From Tillus elongatus (Eukaryota > Arthropoda > Insecta > Coleoptera > Cleridae), in NCBI GenBank assembly GCA_964006375.1, contig OZ023268.1, positions 82,285,835 to 82,349,834 on the forward strand: a stretch of DNA of 64,000 nt, read 5' to 3'. The translations under genes were made by a program, and so were the position numbers. Below are positions 32,408 through 59,649 of this stretch, one piece after another. The notes under the pieces were generated by a model, which ran no database searches, was not told the DNA's origin, and worked only from the letters and a program-made list of their open reading frames with translations. Position 1 is the stretch's first letter. Each line of letters opens with the position of its first letter.

Positions 32408-33868
32408 CTCATAGTACAGGCAATAGAGAATTTTTTTCTGCATTAAACTACAGGAGTTATTTTTTTTTGATAGATAGGTTTCAGAATTACGTACTGAATG
32501 TAAAAACACAAAATCCTTACAAATTAGGAGGGCGGAAGTGCCGCCATTTTGAGAAAAACCGTTTCGGCCTATATCTCCATAACCGTGCACTTTAGGCCAA
32601 AAATGGTAATGACATTTATTGTAGATAATTGCATTTTTCATCTTTTTTGTTAATTTTTTTTTGTATCACTCACCGTTTACAACTTATATGACTATTAGCA
32701 TTCATTTATTGACTTTTTTACCTATATCTTTGTTAATAATTGTTTAAAAAATAAAATGCTTATAACTTAACTTTTCACACGACAAATTTTCTAGAACTTT
32801 TACTTAAAACTTTTTTTTCTAAAATTATTATTAGTGCATTTTTTTAAAAAAAATTCACTAATCAGGAGACCCCGACTTTTGAATTTTGAAAAAAAAATTG
32901 AAATAGGCGCTAATTATGTCCCCTAGAACACATATCCGGGGTCAGATTTTAATTAAATTTGGTTAATACCTTTCTCTTGTATGTGGCTTGGATAAGTTCG
33001 TTAGGCAAGAAAATCGGACCAGGTTTTCCCGGAAATTTTTGTATTTTCTTTCGAAAAAAAAATCATATCTCCAGAAATAAAAAAGTAAGGACAACTAAAT
33101 TTGGTACACGGTTTTATGTCATTATAGGTAAATCACCTACCAAAATTTAGGTCTGTAGGTTCAAAGACAAAAAAGTTATCGGCATTTAAAGAAAAATAAA
33201 TTGGGGTTTTCCTCAAAACGTCAAAGTCGCGAATTGAAACTCAAAATTGGCAACATTTACGCAAATAACCTGAAACTAATATAAGCTATGGAAAGAAAAT
33301 GTCTCAAGAAGAATGTTTTACAAAGCCTGAAGTCTAAGCTTCAACCATCATTGTCCTTCATTTTACTAAAATATTTGCAGAAAAATTTTTCGATTGAAAA
33401 GTGCAACATTTAACGCGTTATAACTTTTAAAATATTGATTTTAGAAAAAAAAAGTTTTAAATAAAAATTGTAGAAAATTTGTCGATCAAAAACTTAAGTT
33501 ATAAGCATTTTATTTTTTAAACAATTATAAACAAATATATAGGTAAAAAAGTCAATAAATGAATGCTAATAGTCGTATAAGTTGTAAACGGTGAGTGATA
33601 CAAAAAAAATATTTTACAAAAAAATATGGGAAATGCAATTATCTACAATAAAGGTCATTACCATTTTTGGCCTAAAGTGCACGGTTATGGAGATATAGGC
33701 CAAAACGGTTTTTCTCAAAATGGCGGCACTTCCGCCCTCCTAATTTGTAAGGATTTTGTGTTTTTACATTCAGTACGTAATTCTGAACCTGTCTATCAAA
33801 AAAAAATAACTCCTGTAGTTTAATGCATTATGGACAAGAGTAACGGGCTCCTTTATTGCCTGTACTAT
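32408..33868. mobile_element. palindromic repeat element with ~415-bp arms
   Basis: 32408-32822 and 33444-33868 are inverted copies. Both arms contain GGCACTTCCGCCCTCCTAAT or its complement and a conserved frame, which is repeat homology and not a gene. The 620-bp centre carries the (TA)n-family arm without its TA tract (GGATAAGTTCGTTAGGCAAG near 32990). Confidence 0.85.
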
Positions 33869-34204
33869 CAGTCGAAGTGATGTTCTAAATATAATTGAAA
33901 TTTGATAAGAAAATTGTTGAAAAATTAAATAAATAAATTTTTTAAAAATAAGTTTTTTTTTTGGGTACCCCATTGTAACTGTTTGTCTTTACACTTTCCA
34001 GAAGAGTGTTGTAAATATAGTTAACTAGCAAAATGTTATCACAGAAAAATAGTGGTTTTTGAAATAGGTAGCTAGTGGGTTCACCTAATGTGTTCAGTAA
34101 TTTGTCAAATTTGTGTGTTATATGAAAAGAAATTATTTACGTCAATTTATTACAATATTAAAACCAGTCTGTTTGCTTTTACATGTTAAATTTTGTAACT
34201 TCAG

Positions 34205-48351
<14,147 letters not shown>

Positions 48352-48625
48352 CGATTTTACAAAGACATGACATATTATTTATACTTGATTTTTTTTAAAG
48401 ATAAATACCTGTGTTCCAGTCAACTTCTTTATGTACAGCAAAAAAAAAGTATCTGGCTGATTTGTTAAGATTTTTTTGGATACAGGTATTTCAGAGGCAT
48501 AATTTATTCTCTAAATTGATACTTTACTGTTAGTCTTTTAGTTTACTCTTTGTACATGTTGTTTAAATATTTATTAATGAAACTATTTTTAATGATTAAA
48601 TAATTGTTAGAAATGTAAATATATA

Positions 48626-48631
48626 AATAAA
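48626..48631 (+). terminator. AATAAA polyadenylation signal of the FLYWCH-MULE gene
   Basis: The first good AATAAA after the stop, giving a ~275-bp AT-rich 3' UTR. Confidence 0.6.
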
Positions 48632-48659
48632 AATTGAACATATCTATGTGTGATCAATT

Positions 48660-49317
48660 TTGTCTCTTCTTCAATATTTAAATGGGAGCATGCTACTTGA
48701 TGTGCACTCTTTTTTTAGCTGATTAGTTGTTGTAACAGAAAAATTTGCAAAGATATGGATATCAATAAAATAGTAAGATGCTCGTAGTAGCGACCTCTCG
48801 TGCGTGACTAGAAAGTATGTTTCATTAACAGCTCGAGCAAATAGAAAGTGTTATACATTGAAACTATGTCGAATTTACCAACGATTTTCCACCTTCCTTT
48901 TCTGATACATGAATCATTCTACAAATATTTAAGGGTAGATCATTTGTATACAATTGAGGAGGAATCACGCAAAAACCGATAAATCCACTTTCTGTAGTTC
49001 TAAGTAAATCTGTGAAAACGTGTAGTATGTAATCACTGGGATATTTTTCAGGAATTTTTAAACAAAAACTTGTGCTACAGGTATCTATGGAATCCTGAGA
49101 ATTCAGTAAAATTAAATGCACGAAACTTCTTTTAAAAAAGAAAAAAATATTGGATTTATCTGCTTTTGCACGAAACCCACATTTTAGCGTGGTATACTCA
49201 AAATTTTTCAACATCCATTATTAACACGTTTAATATTGCTCATGATTATAATAGTAATGGTAACAACACAAATATTTTAAATAATTTTTATTTTCAGAAA
49301 ATCTAACATTGGAAAAA
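48660..49317. other. intergenic, with fragment shared with 54060
   Basis: Minus-strand GTGGATTTATCGGTTTTTGC near 48985 matches GTGGATTTATTGGCTTTTGC at 54064, with AGGAG/TCAATT following. A 116-codon minus frame (48864-49214) covers it; I treat this as repeat homology, not a gene. Confidence 0.4.
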
Positions 49318-49545
49318 CTAAACATAAACTGCAGTTTCCTCTTCAAGGCAATCACAAAGTTTTTGCTCTTCATTTTCTTCTTCTTCATCAACAACAGGTT
49401 CACATAATGAATTCTTGTACCATATGATTTCTGGCATTTTCATCTCTTCCCAAGTAGAAGAGCAGAACCAAACTGTTGCTCCAAAAGGTGTCATTAACGA
49501 TATTTTCTTATTGACAGGAATGCCACCCCAACTAACAAAAATGTT
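49318..49545 (-). CDS. possible terminal coding exon of an unidentified minus-strand gene
   Basis: From an AAATTATAG| acceptor at 49546, 76 codons read NIFVSWGGIPVNKKISLMTP, then FGATVWFCSSTWEEMKMPEI, then a strongly acidic DEEEENEEQ and a stop at 49318-49320. AATAAA lies on the same strand about 30 bp on. The composition is protein-like and unlike nearby repeats. I do not recognise a family. It would converge with the FLYWCH-MULE gene about 690 bp away. Upstream exons were not found. Confidence 0.4.
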   Translation of the reverse strand, partial: NIFVSWGGIPVNKKISLMTPFGATVWFCSSTWEEMKMPEIIWYKNSLCEPVVDEEEENEEQKLCDCLEEETAVYV

Positions 49546-49559
49546 CTATAATTTTTAAA

Positions 49560-51990
49560 TAATAGTGCAAATTTGTTGTGTTACTGTTATATTACTGCTC
49601 TTCGAAAGCAATTTTGTTAAGACTGCCAAGGTGAGTATTTAGCTTCTCGCAGCAAAATGCTTCTTTAAATTTATTGTTAGAATGTTCTTAGAGCAGAATT
49701 ATAAAACATTTTAGAGATTTCGTTTTTAGTGGTTTTTTAAACATCCATACAACAATCGTTATAGAATATATTAGCTTACAGAACAAAATTGTTATGTAAT
49801 GGCTTTATAACAACGATCTTCCAAACATATTTGTCAACTTGCAAACATTTATAAAGTTTTTCTTTAAGTGATTATGTGAGCAATTATAAAACAGTTTTGT
49901 TAACATTTTCTATGATACAATATAGCGGCAAATAGCATAGTCTACTTGAACGCAGGTGTTAAAAAACTATTTTATTGTTGGATGGAACACGACTGTAATA
50001 GAACAATTAGAAAACAATTTTAGTACACAATTATTCCTTTGCATAAAAGTGTGTTCGCTGGGATCTTTATAAAACATGTTATAGCTTTTGTAAGAAGCAC
50101 CGTTATATACTTTTTATTTCGTGGCAAGTTGTGTATTCTGTAGCATGTAATTTCTAAACATGTCCAATTTGCAATAAATAAATAAATGGAAACAGGTAAA
50201 AAGAAGCGATGCTTTTCGCAGGAAAGTCAATAAATATAAAACTATTTTAGAAAGTAGCAAATTTGTTAACAAACATGTTAGTAGTGTTTTACATAGTGAG
50301 CAGCACAACAATTTGGGTTTGAGGTTAAGTCACATTGCTACTACATTTATGTTGCATAAATATCGCAGCAAACGCGAGTTTAGCACTATACTGATGTGTA
50401 AGTGTTGCCGAAAATTCTTTTATAGAACAATTAAATACACCATATGTGTTATAGAGCTACACGCAGGTCTTTCTCAGTGCAGCAATGGGAAACATATTAT
50501 TTTAAAGCTCTATAAGCGCTGTTTGTGTAACAATCTGCTTACTGCGCCATCTGAAGCCACACTGTCAATATAATCATCAGTTTGTCCAAATGTTAGGGCA
50601 CAGGACCATAAAGTGAAGAAATTCGCTTTGTTTTTATTAACTGCCGGGGATTATAGCAAAATGAAAATATCAGAATCCTAAAACTTTTTGATCCCTTGTA
50701 AGAATAGGGAGAAAAAATGTAGTAATAATGTAAAGGATACATAGAGACTTGGCAAATATCGGTGGCGCTAGTCTACTTTTACTGTAAAAGTCAAACTTTA
50801 AAATTGACAATAAAAGTCAATGCCAAGCCTACTTTATTTTTGTTTAAATACGTCTCTGTTCATATTACAGATTTTAATATAACGTCTGTTTTGTAACAGT
50901 GTCTTAAGAGATAAAATAGTTCTGTAATGGTTGCAATCGTGATAAAAGTGATTTATAAAGCAGACGCCATGTTTTTATGCAAATCTTGTATTTGTTTGGT
51001 AGCTATCTTGAACGAAAAAAAAAATCAATTAATAAATATAGAAATATTTGTGACCTGACAATTTTCACAATGTATTAAGAATATAAAACATGCGAAATGT
51101 GTAACAGAATGGGTTTAGGTCAATAAAATGAAGAAAAAAAACGGAAAATTTAATTTCGAGTTGATTTTTACAAATTAAAGAAATATTCATTATTTCGAGG
51201 GCCCTTCAAAATTTATCGTATATGTAGCATATTTTACACAGAAAATTTTTCTTCGCTGATGAAATCCATCTTGTAGCCAAAAGCAGATTTTTTGAGTTTA
51301 ATTTTCACACATACTAACATTATTTCTTACGCCATGATATTTTTGTGCTTATATTACTTTCGTAATATTAGAGAACAATTTTAGGATAAAATAGTACTAA
51401 CAAAAACATTTAAAAGACATATCACTTTTATAGGTATTGCATAAAGAAATTCTAATAAAACATGTTTTATAGTAACTCTATTAAGGCTCTATAACTGGCA
51501 CCATGGTAAATGATTTTTAGTTTTATTATTGTTCCTTATAAAACTGTTTAAAAAAACATTTCTAAAAATATTCTATAACACCTTACACATCCCTTATAAA
51601 ATATACTAAAGGACTAAAGTACTGTGTAAACCTGCGCCCATTTTGCGTTTATAAGCATTGTATAAACGTTACCAAAACGTTTATAGGAAGAGTCATGTTT
51701 TATAAAAACTGTTTTATAAACGTTCTTATGACTACAATAAAACACCAAATTGCTAGTTGGGACATTCCAAACAGATTTTTTATAATGCGAGATCTTTGTC
51801 ATTAGCTTTGTTTTTTAGCAGCTTTCCAAATTTTTGTGTGCCTGTGCTGAAGCGAAAATTTGCTTACCCACAATATTTCACAGAGCTATTTCCAAAATTT
51901 CTTCAAAAGCATCCCCTTGAAATCTGATATTCCTTTTATCTTCCTGAGGAATCTTCCCAGTTTTTTGATGTCCAATGTCTTCCAGTCCGT
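49560..51990. other. AT-rich stretch rich in TTATAAAAC motifs
   Basis: About 2.4 kb without believable genes. Short words such as TTTATAAAACNGTTTT recur on both strands (for example 49694, 49878, 50066, 51695, 51710), suggesting an old expanded repeat, but unit boundaries are unclear. Confidence 0.4.
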
Positions 51991-52017
51991 TAGTAACCTC
52001 CTCACTTCCCGATTTTA

Positions 52018-52770
<753 letters not shown>

Positions 52771-53101
52771 AATAGACCCTTTCTCTGAAGCTTTAGCAGT
52801 AGTGTTGGCTATAGAGTTTATCGTTTAATGGTATATCATTTTTGTCGAATTTTCGTAAAAAATCATTAAAGCGCAATATATCCGTTATTATGCAAGTTAC
52901 GAAAAAAAGTTGTATGCATTAATTGGAGGGTGTCTTAAGCTACATCTTAAAAAATATTTTCACAATTACAGGGTGGCCCATAAGTCGTTGGTGATTCAAA
53001 TTTTCTTTTTTTTTTTTTTTTTTTTAATCGAACAAGCCCTATGTTATTGCATTTTTGCATTTTCCATCGAAATATAATGCATTTTTGTAAGAAAAGAAAT
53101 T

Positions 53102-53406
53102 CGGGACGCAGCAAGTGCGTTATGGTAGCGAATTTTCATTAAATGCTTCAAATTTTGAATTAATTTGCTATTAACCTATAAGGTTGACCAGAAAACCAGT
53201 TTTTTCGGGAACACTATAGGTTTACTTTCGGAAATTTTTGTACATTTTCAAAGAATAAAGTTATTTTGATGAAACATGGCACATTGTTTCTAATATATAG
53301 ATTATACTGGTAACCAAATTTGATGCCTGCTTTCGTAAAAAAACATATTTGCTATTAAAAACATTTTTATGAAAATTCACTACCATAACCCACTTGCTGC
53401 GTCCAG
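53102..53406. mobile_element. short MITE-like element with CGGACGCAGC ends
   Basis: Starts GGGACGCAGCAAGTGCGTTA at 53104 and ends with the inverted form TAACCCACTTGCTGCGTCC. The 300-bp interior matches part of 40980-41270 (GCAGGCATCAA, TAGAAACAATGTACC blocks). Same family as 36175, 40935 and 56134. Confidence 0.75.
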
Positions 53407-53440
53407 AGTTTTTTACATATCTGTCAGTATTCCTTGCAGG

Positions 53441-53640
53441 ATATTATGGTTGTGTTATGCCTAAGTACATTTTCTACTCTCCCAAAAACCATATCTGCTC
53501 GCAAAAAGAAGTGCCCATGGACAAGGAACACTATTTCAATTTTGGAGACTGTAACTGGCAACTTAAATTTAAGCCAAAAATATATGGGCATTTTGTTGTT
53601 GCAGAAGAGCCCACGCTTTGTCGCGCCATGGAACTCCAAG
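53441..53640 (+). pseudogene. pipsqueak-like HTH fragment
   Basis: After a TATTCCTTGCAG| acceptor, the plus strand reads MPKYIFYSPKNHI, KEVPMDKEHYF and PTLCRAMELQG before a GTATCT donor. The outline MPKYxR...K..W..E.LxxA....YG.AEPTLRRAMELQG fits the HTH of pogo/jerky-related proteins, but the middle (FNFGDCNWQLKFKPKIYGHF) is poorly matched. No further exon found. Low certainty. Confidence 0.35.
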
Positions 53641-54124
53641 GTATCTAGGTACTATAGTTCCTGATTGATTTTTAGACCATGTAAGACGCTTAGATTGGGT
53701 GTTAGCGCTGCAAAGGGAGTAAAACCTTACTTGCCGCTCAGAAAACGCGTCATTGATACGTGTTTTAGGAAAGGGCTGGACCTGTTGTAGGTTGAAACAT
53801 GTGTAATGTAGCCATCTGTTGTGAAAGAGCCGTAATTTATTTTGGTGCTTTTGCTACTTCACAACGGGTAGCCATGCAATACAACACGTTAACGATTTAT
53901 GAGGTTGTGTTCAAAATTTGGATTTATCGCTTTTTCAGGAAATGGGCAACTTCATATACGCTTTTATAATATATAGATCGGCTGTTGCTGGAAATTTACT
54001 TCATACATTGATAAAAGGCCTTCAAACTAGTATAAATCGATTTCTAACTAATTTTTGCCAAAAGTGGATTTATTGGCTTTTGCACGATTGCTCCTCAATT
54101 AGACAGGTAAGCCGACAACTGTAA

Positions 54125-54820
54125 GTACTGTAGTCGTTTTATCTCGAGACAAGGATGGACAATATGCTATGAAATTTGACATTTGAGTCTATAAGGGTTA
54201 GGTATTTTAATATGTGAAGTCCACATATCAAAATAAACGGGACAGTTTGCAAGAGTAAATTGCCTGTCTGTCTCAGCAGCCTGATTGCCATATTATTTTG
54301 CTACCCTCTCTTTGTATGCAGACTAAACTTTCATACCTTCTCAATTGTATATTATCAAGACAGAAGTCGTTTAGTTTTGTATGGAGAAGGTGCCCACTCG
54401 TCTGGGAAACAGGGACTTTGTAGAAGGAAAACTTGTGAAAATTGACTCAGGAAATTTTTGTCCGTGTCAGGGAAAATTATTTGTATGTATGTTTTATAAA
54501 TGTAATTTTGGGGAAGTGTGTTTTCCGCTATGAGGCGAAAGTCTAGCGTATTATGTAGTAGTATGTTACACATTTTGGGGGAGATTGTAGAATATCAGTC
54601 AGGGAAATATGTTTTGACATGTCAGGGAAATTGATATGCTGTTTTTAGTGGGAACAAATACTATATAATGATAATACAGGACACTCCGGCTGATTTAGTG
54701 TTTCAATAATATCAGCGCCCCTATAGCGAATAGTACTGATGTTATGTCGTTCGAGAACGTGTAAAACTAGCAATTGCTGGTGTTTAACTCTGTATAATTA
54801 AATTTGAGCTGTGCTTTTTA
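54125..54820. other. no feature recognised
   Basis: AT-rich, with TCAGGGAAAT-type words repeated at 54449, 54466, 54598 and 54622. No domain-bearing frame. Confidence 0.4.
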
Positions 54821-54822
54821 CA

Positions 54823-54995
54823 ATGAATGTTAGTGGCTTGGTGTGTGCAATATATAATTGTTCGAATTATAACATGCTAAATCTATCAAAGACATTTCAT
54901 AGGTTTCCAAAGGATGGCGAAACGTGAATATGATTTGGAGTAGAAGACAAATTCAAAATCACTTTATGCCAATATGTACAGTTCGCAGAAGATAA
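54823..54995 (+). pseudogene. THAP-domain N-terminal fragment
   Basis: From ATG at 54823: NVSGLVCAIYNCSNYN, then KTFHRFPKDGE and a stop; a shifted frame gives LYANMYSSQK. Cys...Cys, the HRFP(K/R)D core and the LYAN segment are THAP-domain hallmarks (C2CH zinc-dependent DNA binding). Broken and alone, and on the opposite strand to the P-element-like gene at 56380-57965. Confidence 0.55.
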
Positions 54996-55019
54996 TTTAT
55001 TGTGTAATATTTACCTATT

Positions 55020-56130
55020 TATAGATAAACTTCGTAAACGGATGGTTGAAATGCTTTAATCATAACTTGTCTTCCAGTGCATAAAAAAAAAAGAACTATT
55101 AAGGCAAAAAAAGTTTTACATTAATAATAAATGGTATAAGAAAACTGTTTTTCTATATTCTTCTGTGTCCTTTTTTATTTCAGTATGGCATAAATTGTCA
55201 CATTTTTTCACATTTACAATTATTTTACTTGGTAAAGGCTTTAAATTATCTTCCCAAGACAAGTTTTTAAAGAGACAAGTAGAATTAGCAGATTCAGCCC
55301 TATAATAGAGTTACTCACGAAAGTAAGAGTTAGTCTCACCTTTCATCTGCACAATTTCTTAATTATGTACTAAGTATATCAGTGACATATTTTAAAATAT
55401 TAGATTAATAAGACAGTTTTCATGTAGAGATATAGCAAATTGAGTACTGTGCTACCATTTATACCTAGAACAATTATTTATAGGTAAGTACAGATTGTAA
55501 CTTAATATCCTCAGAAACAGCTTTCAGTGTATTCCTATACCTACTCTTGAAATAGCAGTTTAACGACGGTTTCAAGGTAGTACTTTAAATTATGATGAAA
55601 TAAGATTAGGGCTTTGATTATAAGTAAGAGAAATTTGCAGAATTATTCATGCTGAATTCATTTAGGTTTCAAGCTGATTGTTGATACAAATTCTATTTAT
55701 AACTATATAATCAGAAAATGTTCACTGTTTTGTCATGTACACGTTTTTATATTCATCTATAATAAACCAATTGTCTAAATTAAGAATATGCAGGTAAATA
55801 TACAATTCAAATTACCCCCTCAGTTGTCAGTACTTCCCGCGAAGTGGCGCTAGTGTACTTGTCACAAATATCACCAATGCTAAAGCATAGGATTGTCCCA
55901 TGTTGTCATCCTTGACTATCTACCTACGGATAGACCAGGCATGACCCGATGCGATGCGTTGTAATGTTTGAAACCAACATTGAATAAAATGTTTGTTTAC
56001 ACGGTCCCCGACACCATAGGCGCGTCGAGAATTAGGATTGAAATTTTCATAAATACGATTAAAATAGTAAATTAAAATTTAATAGATGTTTAACTACCTA
56101 TACATTATTTAAGTATACTATTAACCAAAA
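55020..56130. other. no feature recognised
   Basis: AT-rich, no gene-like frame on either strand. Confidence 0.4.
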
Positions 56131-56133
56131 AGT

Positions 56134-56330
56134 CTGGACGCAGCAAGTGCGTTATGAGAGTGAATTTTTATAGAAATGATTTCTCGAATAAAATGTTCGA
56201 AAGTCTCAATGTTGTAATGCTGTGATCTCGTCACAAGCGATTTTTTCTATGCAAATTCAGTAAAAAGTGTTTTCAAGAAAAATTTAAGAAAAAACCTTGC
56301 AGCTCTACCAGTTTTTCTAGAAATGATCAC
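56134..56330 (+). repeat. CTGGACGCAGC-family terminus
   Basis: CTGGACGCAGCAAGTGCGTT at 56134 followed by ATGAGAGTGAATTTTTAT. No matching inverted end is seen within the next kilobase; it abuts the truncated 3' end of the P-element-like gene. Confidence 0.6.
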
Positions 56331-56379
56331 CTGATTTGTCTGCTGCCATGTTTTATAGATCTACAACTTGCCGTATAAT

Positions 56380-57965
56380 TTCTTATTAATTACATCATGT
56401 GGCAAGCATCTAGGAAAATATATACATTTTCATTGGTTACAGGATGCGGCAAATAAGCCTTTAAACCTTCTTGAATAAATGTATCTAAATTTGCTCCCAA
56501 ACATTTAATCATGCTTATATTTACAGGTGCTCCATCAAAACTTACGGAAGTAACGACTATTCTTGCTTGATGGATAAAACTTAAAGTCCAATTAAATAAT
56601 AGGCTTGCTTTTTCTTCACGAGAAATGCCAGCTAGGACGAAATAACCCACTGGAACTTACCAGTGGCCATTTAAAGCAACTAATAAGGAAAGCAAAACTT
56701 CTTTAGCCACTGGAAGCTCGTTTGAATTATTTATATCCACGCCAATATCTACGTTACCACAAAACTTTTTTTCTGTGCACTCAACTTGACGTCTAATGAA
56801 CATCTCGTCGATGACTAGGTATTTAACAAAGTATTTTGCGACCTTTTTCAGCTACTTCTCGTCTTTTTGAATCGAAAACCGCTAATGCTTCTTTGTAGAA
56901 TCCAGGAACAATTTAGAAATTGTTCGAGGATGTGGTTTGATAAATTTTTCTCGAACGTAATTATAAGCTTTGTTTGAATAAAAATTTAGGGTAATGGCAA
57001 ACGACCTTACGTGTGGTGAATAGTTCCGTTGTGGACATTTTAAAAGCTGTTTAATCAGATCTATTTGTGTGGGTAAAGAGGCCTAAAATATTACAAGCAA
57101 TGATCTAAATTCAATAACACTCAAAAGTGAGACGTTCAGGGATGTTTCTGTATTTTCCGTAAAAGCCATACGACTTTGAAAATGCTCAATCAGCGATTTT
57201 TGGTGACAAACTCTTAAGACGTATTTTCTGTTGGCGCAATATATTTATTTTCCTCTTTTGTTTTTTTATTACTCGTTTAGCAATAGACCATTTTTTAAAG
57301 ATGTTTTTAGAGTTCCTGATAAACTGGAAATATCTACAAAATAACGAAGTTTTTTCCTAAAAAATGGACGATATTTGGTAAGTTTTCAGTGAACGGAGTA
57401 TAATTTTTTTTTAAATGGTTTCTAGTATTTTTCCCTCAATTCTAAGTCCAGGCATATTAACTTACTTTTGACCTGGAGTAATGTTAGATTTTGGTGTTAA
57501 TTTAGGAGAGCTACCAAGTGCCGCACCTGTTGAACATGATAGTTCCAAGGCAGTGAGAGTTGATGATAACGATGATTTATCTCTATTTTCTTCAAAACTA
57601 TGACTGCAATTTTTAACGGGTAATTTATTAATTTTAACAATAATAAAGGTTTACAAAATAGGAAGCTAAGAAGAATTATTCACCTTCTTTCCGCATCAGC
57701 AAGAGCTTATTCATGCCAGAACTAGAACGCACTGGATAACTTAAAACTGATGGAGACGCTGCGTTTTTAATACCCTTCTTCCACTTGGGTAAATATTAAA
57801 ACTCTTTATCAAAATGCTGTGAACATAAATAAAAATATTTCGGCAGCGTATCCAATTTTCTATTTAAGGCAGCGCACCATGTTTATTTCCTTTTTTTAGT
57901 AGATGGAAACCTAAAAATAGTGCCAAACTGACGTGCCGCCACTGAAAATCGCAAACAGCAATGTC
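56380..57965 (-). pseudogene. P-element/THAP9-like transposase gene relic with introns
   Basis: Minus-strand exons inferred: THAP exon about 57965-57684 (FRFPSTKKRK, KYFYLCSQHFDKEF, KNAASPSVLSYPVR); linker exon 57603-57466 (acceptor TTGCAG|, donor AAAA|GTAAGT; SSTLTALELSCSTGAALGS); and exon 3 from about 57387 (basic helical KRVIKKQKRKINILRQ), then LNFYSNKAYNYVREKFI, LVIDEMFIRRQVE, DIGVDINN, VPVGYFVLAGISREEKASLL, VSFDGAPVNISMIKCLGAN and FLDACHMM. This THAP, coiled, RNase H-like order is that of P elements and THAP9. Several stops (after KRK, KEF, NGHW) and a shift near 56900; the C-terminus is missing. Confidence 0.8.
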
Positions 57966-57999
57966 CTTACGCATACAGAGACATCATTGCCACATCCCC

Positions 58000-58680
58000 A
58001 GGTAATCTTCTACAAGCAATATACTTTTTCATCATTTTGCAAAAACAAAACTCAAAACCTTTATTGCAAATCAAGGTAACACAAAATAAATTCTAAGTAT
58101 ACTTGCATACTATTTACAGACAAATACAAGCCACAACTGTCGATTAATACAAATCTAGATACTTCACATGTAAGAAGATAAAGATTTTAAATTGAGTTTT
58201 CTGGTTATATTTACACAAAGAAGGGAGAAACCAAGTAATATAACGTTAGTAAATATTTACATTCATAAATAAGTCCTAATGTTAGTGTATAATGTCTTAA
58301 GTAACAGAATAGTAATAAATATATCATTCTCAACCCGTCATCATATTCGGCGATTTAGGGATGAATTATCACATAGCGGCAACACTTGAGCTACCACCGA
58401 ATCAGAGCAGAGGACCGATGTAAACATAGAGTCCCTTGAATGTTGGCTTCAAACAATTCGGCTGTGTTGTGCCCAGTCTATTCTCTGATATATAGTCAAA
58501 GGTTGTCATTATATAGTATTTGGTAGTATTATTGCACATATATGTCATTGATTGCACCAAATTGGGGCGAACGTTAAGTAGACGCACACCATCAAACCAG
58601 AGAGAATTATTCACGTCGCTTGGTTAGTGTGCGGCGTTGTCGGCATGTACTTTCTACCCTCTCGCAAGGAAAATAAGATA
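58000..58680. other. no feature recognised
   Basis: AT-rich DNA without domain-bearing frames. Confidence 0.4.
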
Positions 58681-58689
58681 TAATTAAAT

Positions 58690-59425
58690 GTAGTGAGATG
58701 TACGACAGTGTCGCCATCGGTGGGGTAGCCAGGTAATAGGTTGGCACGGCAGTTCTAATAAGCACCAAGTGTTATATAAACATAGACTGTGTACAACTAA
58801 CTAATGACTTAAAAATCGCTAGCCCTGGTACTTTCTTCCCTATAATTAGGGACCATGTATCTATATAAGGCCAGATGCATTCCGACTCCGACTATAACTG
58901 GAAACGCAAACAGGTTTTGCTCTCATTAGAGCTCATAAGTGCGCCATACCAAATTGCAGCCAGAATACACCCAACAGCAAGTTAGGCTAAAGGTAGCCAG
59001 CCTCGTAGAACATACTGAGATGTACGACAGTGTCGCCATCGGTAGCGTAGCCAGGTAATACTTTGTAGCGGCAGCTCTATTAAGCACTAAGTGTTATATA
59101 AACAAAGACTGTGTACAACTAACTAACAACTTAAAAAGTAGCTAGCCCTGGTACTTTCTTCCCTAATTAGGGACCATGTACCTATATGAGGACAGATGCC
59201 ACACTTAGTGCTTATTAGACCTGCCGTGACAACGTATTACCTGGCTACGCCACCGATGGCGCCACTGTCGCACTCTGTTCTACGAGGCTGGCTACCTTTA
59301 GCCGAACTTGTTGTTGGGTGTATTCTGGCTGCAATTTGGTATGGCGCACTGATGAGGTATAATGAGAGCGAAACCGGTATGTGTTTCCAATTATAGTCGG
59401 AATGCACCTGGCCTTATATAGATAA
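58690..59425. repeat. direct-plus-inverted repeat cluster
   Basis: Block A (GAGATGTACGACAGTGTCGC) occurs at about 58695 and 59013, 318 bp apart, each followed by CAACTAACTAA and CTAGCCCTGGTACTTTCTTC. Block B (58868-58998, with CATACCAAATTGCAGCCAG) and the start of A reappear inverted at 59205-59425. The outer part can fold onto the inner copy. Non-coding, likely a foldback-type element. Confidence 0.8.
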
Positions 59426-59649
59426 TTAAATGTGTCATGTAGAGTGATAATAAATTGCGCAGAGCTAATTTAAATAATCTATTGTTATGAAACTGACTTA
59501 AATGTGTCAAGTTAACAGACGGTGACTATTAAATTAATCCTACTGGTATGACCACGATTTTAATGTGTCAACAGACTTTACTATCTAGTATGGATGCATT
59601 GTGCACTTAAAAATAATTGATCGCTCCCAAACAAGCAAACCAAAAATTA

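Noticed and set aside
32959..33150. Similar frames at 32959 and 52326 (RTTKFGTRFY / RATKFGTRVY)
   Set aside because: They match because the DNA is the same dispersed repeat; stops and shifts differ between copies and no start or splice pattern is shared.
48864..49214. 116-codon minus-strand frame
   Set aside because: Part of it matches 54060-54110 at the DNA level, indicating a dispersed repeat; no conserved domain.
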